A stretch of 64,000 nucleotides of DNA from Croceifilum oryzae (GTDB lineage Bacteria; Bacillota; Bacilli; Thermoactinomycetales; Thermoactinomycetaceae), in the NCBI RefSeq assembly GCF_030814315.1, contig NZ_JAUSUV010000009.1:88129-152128 (forward strand), in the 5' to 3' direction. The translations under genes were made by a program, and so were the position numbers. The number at the start of each line of letters is the position of its first letter. Positions within the stretch are counted from its first letter, which is position 1. The notes under the pieces are model-generated. The model saw only the letters and a program-made list of their open reading frames with translations. It made no database searches and was not told the DNA's origin. Of this stretch, positions 36,753 to 44,868 are shown piece by piece.

Positions 36753-37019
36753 TTATTCCTCACCTGCCAATTCTCCAAAAGTAACAAGTCGGATCGGAGT
36801 TCGATAGGATAATGGTTCGACTCCTTTGTCAGCACACTGATCTTTCTTACTAAGCCACAGATTAACCAGCTGACGACATACCCTTCCCTGACAAGCTCCC
36901 ATTGTAGCTCTCGTTTTCATCTTCAACTGACGAGACGTGATCGCTCCTAAGAGATAGGCGTCTTCCAATTGTTTACCAGTCACTTCCTCACATCTGCAAA
37001 CAATGTACCCTTCATTCAC
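36753..37019 (-). CDS. BFD-like 2Fe-2S protein
   Basis: A small protein of about 88 residues. The four cluster Cys lie in YIVCRCEEVTGKQL and ATMGACQGRVCRQLV, the pattern of the bacterioferritin-associated ferredoxin-like domain (often fused to the HcnB-type subunit, here separate). I prefer the GTG at 37019, six bases after GGGGTG, because it starts the protein just before the domain; an in-frame TTG at 37058 would overlap the regulator gene and has no ribosome site. Confidence 0.83.
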   Translation of the reverse strand: MNEGYIVCRCEEVTGKQLEDAYLLGAITSRQLKMKTRATMGACQGRVCRQLVNLWLSKKDQCADKGVEPLSYRTPIRLVTFGELAGEE

Positions 37020-37050
37020 ATGCCTCACCCCATCGTTACTCGTTTGCTCA

Positions 37051-37791
37051 TTAATCAAATTTGCTAATATTTCGCTCTATATGATTCGACATCCGCTCTT
37101 GTGCTAATTCAGCTTTCTTCTCGCGAATCGCCTCAGCAATCTCGATCAAGTCTGATGCTTGCTGTTCACGCCAAGCCACATCATCAACCTTCTCTAGCAT
37201 TAAAGAAGTTTTACGTAGCACACCGTGAATCGCTAGCATAATCGCAACCCGAATCTGATTATGAGAAGCCTGAGCCACTTCTTCGTGGAAGGCCAAGTCT
37301 AGTTCAATAAACTTCTCCCACGGCACCTGACTGGAATGTGCCACTTCCATTAATTTGTTTGCGATTGTCACCAATTGCTCTATCTGTTGGGTCGTGGCTC
37401 GTTGTGCAGCCCAGTATGCCGTTTCCGCTTCAAACGTTTGCCTGAACTCTACTAATTCACTAATCGTAGCACCCCGAAAACGGAGCAATGCCGCGAGTGC
37501 TTTCCCTACATGATCTGGCTTAGGCTCCGCCACAAAAATACCGCCATAAACCCCACGACGTACCTCTACCACTCCGATCGCTTCTAATGAACGAATAGCT
37601 TCCCGCACAGTAGGACGACTCACTCCAAAGAGGCTACCGAGTTCTCTTTCATTCGGCAGACGATCCCCGTCCTTTAGATGCCCTTGCAAAATCGCTTCCT
37701 TAATCTGCATCGCGATATCTTCAAAACCACGGCCCGGACGAACTTCCGAAAAAAATGGATGCCCACCTTCTGTTCCTATATCAAATTGCAT
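37051..37791 (-). CDS. GntR-family (FadR subfamily) regulator of the hydroxyproline locus
   Basis: A 246-residue regulator. The winged helix is at residues about 25-90 (LKDGDRLPNERELGSLFGVS followed by RPTVREAIRSLEAIGVVEV), and the C-terminal FCD helical domain (about 105-235) carries the expected acidic and His residues for a metal/ligand site (FHEEVAQASHNQ). It is the first gene of the - strand cluster and probably responds to a pathway intermediate, repressing the operon. An AT-rich region with CTTTAGATGATTTACTAC lies upstream, but no operator is convincing. Confidence 0.9.
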   Translation of the reverse strand: MQFDIGTEGGHPFFSEVRPGRGFEDIAMQIKEAILQGHLKDGDRLPNERELGSLFGVSRPTVREAIRSLEAIGVVEVRRGVYGGIFVAEPKPDHVGKALAALLRFRGATISELVEFRQTFEAETAYWAAQRATTQQIEQLVTIANKLMEVAHSSQVPWEKFIELDLAFHEEVAQASHNQIRVAIMLAIHGVLRKTSLMLEKVDDVAWREQQASDLIEIAEAIREKKAELAQERMSNHIERNISKFD

Positions 37792-37932
37792 CTTTTTCTC
37801 AACCTCACAAGCATAAGTAGTAAATCATCTAAAGGTATTACCTTTCTCATTACCCATTGTATCAAAAGATGATTCATGGAACAATTAATTATCTTAATTT
37901 TATATATAAAAATTTATATTTTACACAAGAGA

Positions 37933-37967
37933 AAAAGCATCAGACTCATCTAGAATCTGATGCCTTT
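37933..37967 (-). terminator. Terminator of the M28 peptidase gene
   Basis: On the - strand AGGCATCAGATTC and GAGTCTGATGCTT form a hairpin followed by TTTTCTC, just after the stop codon at 37978. Confidence 0.85.
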
Positions 37968-37977
37968 CCATCTCAGC

Positions 37978-39369
37978 TTATTTCGTTACCAAGTGAATCC
38001 CGTGATCGTGGTGAGCCTGTTTCACTTGAATTTCTTTTACAGGTTGCGTCTGTCTCTTCGCTACTGCTGGTGCACCCGAATTGTTATCTGCGATATCGAG
38101 AACTAGATTCGTAACAATCGTTCCCACATTTTTCAGATTCGGCTTTTGGATTTTATCTAAAGTATCTTGGTCGCTGTGGTAGTTTGGATCTTCACCTACA
38201 TTTAAGAAGGCGACAGGAATGCCCAGTGGTTCAAACGAAGCATGATCGCTTCGTGTGGAGAACCCTCTACCCGGTGTAATTTGTAACTCTTCTGCTTTCT
38301 CGACTGCCAAATCTGCCACAAAGGACTGCGCATCCGCAGAGGCAGTCATGACACTCACCTGATCGCCAACTCCAACCATGTCCATGTTGACCATGCCCGA
38401 AATATTCGCAGCTTCTTCTGGTTTTAACGATTTCGCATAAAACTCCGATCCAACCAATCCCGCTTCTTCTGCTCCAAATGCAATAAATCGCACATTCATA
38501 TCAAGCTTCTTTTGGGAAGCAAGACGTGCCACTTCTAACATCGTAGCCGTTCCAGAAGCATTATCATTAGCTGCCGCTGAGTCTACACCGTCATAGTGTG
38601 CGCCCACCACAAGTGTCTTCGCTTTTCGTGCATTTTTCGCTTTATACGTACCGATCACATTTTGGGAGTACGTATTGATAACCTCCGTGTCTGCTTTCAT
38701 CGTTGTTGTTACTTTTTTTCCACTGCTTAACAAATTGGTCAAAAGAGCCCCATCTGTATCCGTAATACCGATCGCAGGGATATTGGTCTGCTGTCCGAGC
38801 GTTCCACCTAACTTACCCGCAACGTTATTAAAGATAACAACCCCAATCGCTCCTGCTTTCGCCGCATTTTGCGTTTTATCGTAAAAAGTGAGAGTTCCTC
38901 GCTTGATCAGGGCAATCTTTCCTTTTACATCCACAGAAGCAAAATCACTCTCCGCACCCAACCCAGCATAGACTAAATCTGCACTAAGCCCTTGAGCCGG
39001 TGTACTCGGAGAATAGGTTAAAGGAGCCGTCTCAAACGATTTATTCTCCGGTTGGCTGATCGTTAGTGCCGCCCCATGACTCTCAAAGCGGGTAAACGGA
39101 AATCTTTGCATCTTTACATCAAATCCTAATTTTTTAAAGCGTTGTGCGATCACCTTCGCCGCTTGATGTTCACCTGGAGTTCCCGCCATACGAGCATCAT
39201 CTTTACTTGCCATCCAAGCAATATCACGATAAATTCGCTCCTCCGACACACGAGGCTTGGCATGCCCCTTGCCTTGTACAGGCACTGCCGAAGCAAATGC
39301 AGTTGTAAAAACCAACGGGATCGAAAGCACTAACCCCATGGCTGTATTGCGGATCGCCTTCTTCAACAT
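37978..39369 (-). CDS. Secreted M28 zinc aminopeptidase
   Basis: A 463-residue exported peptidase. A signal peptide spans residues 1 to about 29 (AMGLVLSIPLVFTTAFASA). A PA insert domain lies at about 125-225 (KGKIALIKRGTLTFYDK). The M28 catalytic region carries zinc and catalytic residues in VGAHYDGVD, AAANDNASGTATMLE, FIAFGAEEAGLVGS and STRSDHASFE. The C-terminal 40 residues are basic and His-rich. Its position beside the hydroxyproline genes suggests supply of amino acids from peptides, but this link is inference. GGGAGGAATT precedes the ATG. Confidence 0.93.
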   Translation of the reverse strand: MLKKAIRNTAMGLVLSIPLVFTTAFASAVPVQGKGHAKPRVSEERIYRDIAWMASKDDARMAGTPGEHQAAKVIAQRFKKLGFDVKMQRFPFTRFESHGAALTISQPENKSFETAPLTYSPSTPAQGLSADLVYAGLGAESDFASVDVKGKIALIKRGTLTFYDKTQNAAKAGAIGVVIFNNVAGKLGGTLGQQTNIPAIGITDTDGALLTNLLSSGKKVTTTMKADTEVINTYSQNVIGTYKAKNARKAKTLVVGAHYDGVDSAAANDNASGTATMLEVARLASQKKLDMNVRFIAFGAEEAGLVGSEFYAKSLKPEEAANISGMVNMDMVGVGDQVSVMTASADAQSFVADLAVEKAEELQITPGRGFSTRSDHASFEPLGIPVAFLNVGEDPNYHSDQDTLDKIQKPNLKNVGTIVTNLVLDIADNNSGAPAVAKRQTQPVKEIQVKQAHHDHGIHLVTK

Positions 39370-39460
39370 AATTCCTCCCTAATGGATATATTTTAAATAT
39401 TTTTACATTTTGTTTTATTCTATCTATGTACGATAAACTCCTTCTGATGGAATAAAAAAT

Positions 39461-39491
39461 GAAAACCCCTTCTTTACGAAGCGGTTTTCTG
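39461..39491 (-). terminator. Terminator of the collagen-like gene
   Basis: GAAAACCGCTTCGTAAAGAAGGGGTTTTC forms an imperfect hairpin followed by ATTTTTTATT on the - strand, 15 bases after the stop codon. Confidence 0.75.
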
Positions 39492-39506
39492 AAATATCAT
39501 GATTCC

Positions 39507-40421
39507 TTAACTTATTTGCAATACTGTAATACTTGCCAAAGCACCCTCTACAGCAATAGGACCCGATGACCCCACAGGATCGGTAAGATTTACTTGTGCA
39601 GTAAGAGCAGCAGGAGCACCAACAACAGGAATTGTTACCTGAAGAGCACCATCCGCATTTTGGCCACTACTATACATAATGGACTGTGCAGTAGGGATGA
39701 GGGTTCCACCTAGATACAATTCAAAGAATCCAAAATCATCGTTCCCACCGACGGCACGCCCAGCCATCGAAGCCGAAACTAAATAACTATGTCCAGCATC
39801 TAGCGTAATGGGGGCAGTATTAGTTGCGATCGCAACTCCAACTCCAACAGAATTAGCAGTAGTCCAGATAATGGGAGTATTCACATTTTGGGGATAATCT
39901 ATAATACCACTAAGTCCATTCGCAAAAGCTGTAGATATAGCACCAGTAGGGCCAGTGTTACCTTGTGGACCTTGTGGACCTTGCGGACCTTGTGGTCCCT
40001 GTGGACCTATTGGACCTTGCGGACCTTGTGGACCCACAAAACCTTGGGGACCCGCAGGACCCTGTGGACCTAGTGCGCCTGGTGGTCCTGGTGGTCCTGG
40101 TGGTCCTACATTCAGGGAACCACCTACATTCTCTAAGACATTTTCTAACTTCTCGTTCAAGATCCATTCTTTCTTAGCTATCACGTTAATCGTATCCCGA
40201 ACACTTTCATTGATCACCAAAAGATCCGTAAGTGAGGGGTTTAGCGCTGACGAAATACCTGGAAGTGTTCCGAGCACGTACTGCAATTTCTCTCCTTCTG
40301 CATTTATAATATGACTCAATCCTAATTCTTCTAGAGCAATCGAAGATAAAAGTAAATTAATTGCATCGTCTCGAGTCACCGTAATATTAGGGCTTACATT
40401 TGGTATATTGGGATAAGACAT
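39507..40421 (-). CDS. BclA-like collagen-repeat exosporium protein
   Basis: A 304-residue protein in three parts. Residues 1 to about 110 form an N-terminal domain with [18 protein letters not shown] and a coiled segment; this motif occurs in many spore-surface proteins of Bacillales. Residues about 113-160 are uninterrupted Gly-Pro-X collagen triplets ([19 protein letters not shown] and onward). The last 140 residues are a beta-rich globular domain resembling the BclA/C1q-TNF-like trimer head. The ATG at 40421 follows AGGAGGTGAGTAAT; an upstream frame to 40514 has no site. It probably forms trimeric hair-like fibres on the spore. Confidence 0.88.
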   Translation of the reverse strand: MSYPNIPNVSPNITVTRDDAINLLLSSIALEELGLSHIINAEGEKLQYVLGTLPGISSALNPSLTDLLVINESVRDTINVIAKKEWILNEKLENVLENVGGSLNVGPPGPPGPPGALGPQGPAGPQGFVGPQGPQGPIGPQGPQGPQGPQGPQGNTGPTGAISTAFANGLSGIIDYPQNVNTPIIWTTANSVGVGVAIATNTAPITLDAGHSYLVSASMAGRAVGGNDDFGFFELYLGGTLIPTAQSIMYSSGQNADGALQVTIPVVGAPAALTAQVNLTDPVGSSGPIAVEGALASITVLQIS

Positions 40422-40584
40422 ATTACTCACCTCCTGACAAAATCTGCTCCCGTTTTCAATATATTTTAGCCCACCTTGTTTAGTGCACAGATATCTCGTT
40501 ACATAAATGCCCATCTATTCGGTAAAAATCTTGTCCTTACGGGGCTAAAACAGTGGCTGAGCGATGAATTCCAATTGGCCCAAA

Positions 40585-42327
40585 TTACAGACCATCCTTT
40601 AACTGCTGATCGAGAACCAATCCATAATAAATCCCTTTCGCTTTATTAAATTCATCGTATGTTCCTTTTTCTGAAATGCTACCTTCATTTATCACAAAGA
40701 TATAATCCGCATCCTGAATGGTCGATAGTCGATGAGCCACTACCATTACCGTCCTCCCATGAAAAAATTCGAGCAAACATTGGCTTAAAAGTTGTTCCGT
40801 CTGTACATCCAAAGCAGAAGTTGGCTCGTCCATTAACAGAATCATCGGATTTTGTAGCAATGCCCTAGCAATCCCAATCCGTTGTTTCTCTCCTCCCGAA
40901 ATGCGCACACCACGCTCGCCGATAATCGTATCCCATTTGTCTGGTAGCGACTCAATAAACGAAAGAAGTTGGGCTTTTCTACACACTTCTATTAATTGAT
41001 CATTTGTAGCCCTCGGATTTCCATACAGCAAATTCTCTTTAATCGATTGGTTCCACAGAAAGACATCTTGCCCCACATATCCAATATGCTGCCTATAATC
41101 ACTCAATCTAAGCCCAGAGATATCTTCTCCATCCAAGTAGATTCGTCCACTATCAGGTTGATAGAATCGCATAATCAAATCCAAAATGGTTTATTTCCCA
41201 CCACCCGACAGACCTACGATGCCGATAAATTGCCCTGACTCGATCTTCATATCCATTTTGTTCAATTTCCCGCGATCCTTCTCATAAGAAAAGGATACTT
41301 GCTCCAGCACAATATCCCCTTTCACCTCGTTAACTGGCTTTCCTGAGTATAAATCCATCTCTTCATAATCTAGTATTTCATCAATCAATTGCATCTTTGG
41401 CATGATTTCCTGCGTTTTAATAACCGCAAACTGGATCTGCTCTAGGTTTCCAAAGAGTTGTGGATAGTAAATCGTAAAAGCTAGTAACGTCCCAATCGTA
41501 AGATTCCCTTGAAAAATGAGATACGTACCATAGGACAATAAAATCCCCAGCCCTACATACTTCTGGCTATTCACTATAAATTCTCCCACATTCCCTAGAT
41601 AAAAAACATGATCTCTTACCTTGCGATACTTCTGTACCCAGTCCCTATGCTTCTCTATCTCCCTCTCTTCCTGACGCATAGACTGAACTGTTTTCAATCC
41701 CATTACCAGTTCAGTCGTATCAGCCTGCATATCCCGTTGCATAGACATAACTTGTCCAGATAGAACATTTACTTTTACAGATAGAACATTTACTTTTACA
41801 GATAGACGCTTCGAAACGGTGAATAAAAAGGGAACCATAATCAAAGAGAGAAGAGCCATCTTCCATTCCAAAACAAACATAAATCCAATAGTAGCGATAA
41901 AAATGACAGATTGAAAAAATGCTGGTCCCACACAAGCATTGATGTACAAGTCCCCTATCTCGCCACACGAATACATCCTCCCTGAAATGTCCCCTGATTT
42001 AAATTGATTGTAGATACTGGCCGGTAGCTTTACTATCTTCTCCTGTAGACGAATTCTCAATTGATCGGTCACATAAGCCCCTATCCTTCGCCGAATATTT
42101 GAACCAATTGCTTGAAAGAGTGATCCACTAGTGGGGAGTAATACAACACCCACTACGAGCCATATAAAAAGAGAGAGATTCCTTTCGGGAATCGCTTGAT
42201 CAATCAACACTTTTGTTAGATATGGGAAAAGCAAAGTGCTTCCGATAGAGAGCAAGAGAAACAAACTGGAACTTACTATAGCCTTCTTTTGCTCTAAAAT
42301 GAGGGAGTATAGGCGTTTCGATATCAT
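40585..42327 (-). pseudogene. lasD: Lasso peptide ABC exporter, interrupted by a stop codon in Walker A
   Basis: A type IV ABC exporter that would be 580 residues: six membrane helices and the coupling region in the first 320, then the nucleotide-binding domain. The frame is broken once: after GIVGLSGGGK the codon for the conserved Ser/Thr of Walker A is TAA (41191-41193), and the same frame then continues with TILDLIMRFYQPDSG, ISGGEKQRIGIARALL and MILLMDEPTSALD. The N-terminal half also contains a 21-bp tandem duplication (KVNVLSV repeated, near 41760-41805). It is the last gene of the lasso cluster and should export and confer immunity to the peptide. Either it is inactive, read through, split with restart at TTG 41184, or the sequence has an error. 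Confidence 0.85.
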
Positions 42328-42434
42328 TCATTATGCTCCTTTGATTTTGATCAATATACAACGAAAGGTCACCCACTTGATTAGGGCAACCAGTATCACC
42401 AACGTTACATAACCGGGATTAAGAGAGTCTACTT

Positions 42435-42797
42435 CTAAATCTCTACAATCTTCCTATACTTTTGGACACTCTCTAACTCTCGAACTGTGATCCCTTCTGC
42501 CTCCACCCATGCATGGGAAGCAAACGGAGCGAGCCGAATCCCGACACACCAATCAATCGATTTCCCTTGTGATGTAGCAAATAGAAAAAGGGCGAGAGAC
42601 TGTTCCAGACAAGCTGTTCGAGAAATAAAAAAACGCTTTGCTTGTTCAATTTGTAGAAATGCTTGTTCTGCCTCTTCAAGCGACCATGCTTCCTTACAAG
42701 ACATTTTGCGTTGAATGAGAAACGGTTTTAACCTCTCTAAGCTCTGCGTTTTGATCAAAAAAGAAGCGAATAAAAGTGAAAGCCAAGCGCGTGTCAT
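42435..42797 (-). CDS. lasB2: Lasso peptide leader peptidase (B2, transglutaminase-like)
   Basis: A 120-residue B2 protein, the cysteine protease that removes the leader from the lasso precursor. The catalytic Cys is in SRTACLEQSLAL (about residue 61) and the His in FASHAWVEAEG (about 95), in the order expected for the PF13471 transglutaminase-like fold. Its start overlaps the B1 stop codon (ATGA), so the two subunits are translationally coupled, as is usual for split B1/B2 systems in Firmicutes. Length is normal. Confidence 0.92.
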   Translation of the reverse strand: MTRAWLSLLFASFLIKTQSLERLKPFLIQRKMSCKEAWSLEEAEQAFLQIEQAKRFFISRTACLEQSLALFLFATSQGKSIDWCVGIRLAPFASHAWVEAEGITVRELESVQKYRKIVEI

Positions 42798-43054
42798 GTT
42801 TTGATTAACAATCCCTTCTGAATGAGATGATCTACGAAAGAAGTCATCTCACCTTCTACTCGTTCAAACGAAACTACGTGGTTCATACTAATCTTCTCAA
42901 TTGCCTTTCTCATATCACCATGTTGTCGAACTTGTTCGATAAACCCAGCTCCAGATCGGCTCACCGTGTAAAAAAAGTTACTTCGACAATCTAATAGAAC
43001 ATACTTACCATCCACTTCAGATATCTGTACATGGTCGGGTACAGTAAGCTTCAT
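42794..43054 (-). CDS. lasB1: Lasso peptide RRE protein (B1, PqqD-like)
   Basis: A PqqD-like RiPP recognition element of 86 residues that binds the precursor leader and presents it to the B2 protease. The fold order is a beta-hairpin (ISEVDGKYVLLDCRSNFFYT) followed by helices (GAGFIEQVRQHG and VEGEMTSFVDHLIQKGLL). The ATG at 43054 is preceded by AAAGGAGCAACGAG, which decides it over 43072. It lies between the cyclase and B2 genes and overlaps B2 by four bases. Confidence 0.92.
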   Translation of the reverse strand: MKLTVPDHVQISEVDGKYVLLDCRSNFFYTVSRSGAGFIEQVRQHGDMRKAIEKISMNHVVSFERVEGEMTSFVDHLIQKGLLIKT

Positions 43055-43073
43055 TCTCGTTGCTCCTTTCATG

Positions 43074-44690
43074 CTATCTAAAGTTTTGACGAAGCCACAG
43101 TTCGAGTGAAAGCGTATGATGAAACTCTGGAAGCTTCACTGGCACTCCGAGTGATAATCGATGCAGACTCTGTTGAAATGCCGAAAGATCAACTAGTCCC
43201 ATTTCAGATAAAGCCATTTCTCGAAAATACTCTTGAAACCACGAGAACTGCTGATTCATTCCATAGTAAACATCAGACGTATAATCCCCTTTTGTATTGC
43301 GATTTAAGAGAGAAGATGGCAATTCATCTTGGAAAGCTCTCTTTAACAGAGGTTTTAGTTCATATGGATTCATTTTTAGCTCTGATGGGGTACGCATACA
43401 AACCCGAATCACGTTATGATCCAGATAGGGCACACATAAATGTACTTGCTCTTGGTTAGCCAAGTCCTTTAATCCCTGCGAAACATACCCGAGATACTGG
43501 ATACCGTACATCGTTTTATTAACTCCCTGATATCGTGAAAATCGCACATCACGGACCATTGGACTAAATTTGAACCAATCTGCTAGATTATTTACAGTAG
43601 AGAGCGGGTTTCTTTGTCTCGGTTGAAAAGGAAGATGAAACGCTTTGCAAAGTGCTCCCGAGATCCAAAGAAATGGAGACTCCTTTTTCTGTGTAGCCCA
43701 TCCATATACGTGGGAGTAAAATGTTTTCCACTTCCCCTGACGAATTAAATCAACGAGATAAGTAAAATCAGCCCCTAAAACGGTGTCTCCACCTTCTCCG
43801 CTAAAATGAATTTCAGAATGATTTTCGCTTGCCCATCTCATTTTCTTCCTTACTTTATTGGCTGACCAGAGAAAAGGAATGGGAATATCTGTACGAATCT
43901 GATCCATATGGGAATAAATGAGCGGAATATCATCCTGTTGCCAGATAAAATGTTGAATGTTTTTCTGTACTTCTGCGACTTCTCTGGCTATTTTTCCATC
44001 TTCGTCTTCTTCTTTTCCAATAATCGTCAGCGATTTAATAGGCTGTTCTCTAGAAGCGATCCACGTAATCGTAGACGAATCAAGCCCACCACTTAGATCA
44101 CTCGTCACTCTCTTTCCATGACAACGTAACCGTACGGAAGCTGTTAATTCCTCTCTTAAATCTCTCTGTGCTTGTTCCCAAGACAGTGGGGCTTCTTGAT
44201 CCACATTCCACGCTTGTACCATTCTCTCCCCTTGCGGACTTACCAAAAGTCCAAATCCGGATGGCACTCTCTTTATATGCTGATAGGGTGTTTCCTCTTC
44301 TATACAAAACCCGTTAACGGATAGCGAACGCTGAAACCATGACACATTACAAGTAGATTGTACTTGCTTTTGAATCGGTGTAAGATGAGAAGAGAAAAGG
44401 TATGAGCTTCCTTGCTTCGCATGATAAAGGGGTCTTACATTCGCCAAATCAGAGAACATCCATAACTCATCCGATATACGAATAATCGTTTGATAGTTTC
44501 CACGAAGAAACAGGATATGCTCTGGTTGACGTTCCTTTATAAACTGGTGAAAGGCATAGTCAATCTCATCTGGATCTGATAAAATTTCACCAATGAAGTA
44601 ACATTCAGTCCCGTTTTCTTCGAGATGCAGGTACGGAGTTTGCATCACTTCAAAAGATAGCGAACATCCTTCATAATGTCCAAGAAACAA
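43074..44690 (-). CDS. lasC: Lasso peptide macrolactam synthetase (asparagine-synthetase-like C protein)
   Basis: A 538-residue homologue of asparagine synthetase B. The N-terminal glutaminase-like domain lacks the initiator Cys (it starts MFLGHYEG), and the synthetase domain has the PP-loop VTSDLSGGLDSSTITWIA near residue 195 and HFSGEGGDTVLGADF near 295. In lasso systems this enzyme adenylates the ring-closing Asp/Glu side chain and joins it to the core N-terminus. The start is TTG at 44690, seven bases after AGGAGG. It follows the precursor gene, separated by a hairpin. Confidence 0.94.
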   Translation of the reverse strand: MFLGHYEGCSLSFEVMQTPYLHLEENGTECYFIGEILSDPDEIDYAFHQFIKERQPEHILFLRGNYQTIIRISDELWMFSDLANVRPLYHAKQGSSYLFSSHLTPIQKQVQSTCNVSWFQRSLSVNGFCIEEETPYQHIKRVPSGFGLLVSPQGERMVQAWNVDQEAPLSWEQAQRDLREELTASVRLRCHGKRVTSDLSGGLDSSTITWIASREQPIKSLTIIGKEEDEDGKIAREVAEVQKNIQHFIWQQDDIPLIYSHMDQIRTDIPIPFLWSANKVRKKMRWASENHSEIHFSGEGGDTVLGADFTYLVDLIRQGKWKTFYSHVYGWATQKKESPFLWISGALCKAFHLPFQPRQRNPLSTVNNLADWFKFSPMVRDVRFSRYQGVNKTMYGIQYLGYVSQGLKDLANQEQVHLCVPYLDHNVIRVCMRTPSELKMNPYELKPLLKRAFQDELPSSLLNRNTKGDYTSDVYYGMNQQFSWFQEYFREMALSEMGLVDLSAFQQSLHRLSLGVPVKLPEFHHTLSLELWLRQNFR

Positions 44691-44707
44691 TCGGGTTCCT
44701 CCTAATA

Positions 44708-44750
44708 AAAGAGAGACGCTGCTGACCTCTCAAATCGAACAGCGTCCCCC
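44708..44750 (-). terminator. Attenuator-like hairpin between lasA and lasC
   Basis: On the - strand GACGCTG (44740-44746) pairs with CAGCGTC (44715-44721) around an 18-base loop, followed by TCTCTTTTATT. Its place, between the precursor stop codon and the lasC ribosome site, suits partial termination so that precursor mRNA exceeds enzyme mRNA. Confidence 0.6.
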
Positions 44751-44760
44751 TTGCTCTTTT

Positions 44761-44865
44761 CTACCAACGATGTGAATTTTCATCCGCCGTATCCGTGTTC
44801 TTTGAACCCAATGTCATGTCTTCAAAAGAACCGATCTCAATCAATTCTGGAGCTTGATATTCCAT
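44761..44865 (-). CDS. lasA: Lasso peptide precursor, predicted aspartimide type
   Basis: A 34-codon gene. The 19-residue leader MEYQAPELIEIGSFEDMTL matches the Firmicute/actinobacterial lasso consensus YxxPxLxxxGxxxxxTx exactly (Tyr3, Pro6, Leu8, Gly12, Thr18). The predicted core is GSKNTDTADENSHRW: Gly1 would be linked to the Asp9 side chain, giving a nine-residue ring and a six-residue tail. The ring contains Asp6-Thr7, the kind of dyad that PIMT-like lasso methyltransferases convert to aspartimide. The ribosome site GGAGGTGAG lies across the stop codon of the upstream methyltransferase gene, so the two are coupled. Cleavage and ring size are predictions. Confidence 0.9.
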   Translation of the reverse strand: MEYQAPELIEIGSFEDMTLGSKNTDTADENSHRW

Positions 44866-44868
44866 ACT

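Noticed and set aside
43074..44690. Ordinary asparagine synthetase asnB
   Set aside because: The N-terminal nucleophile Cys is missing and the gene sits between a lasso precursor and B1/B2 genes.
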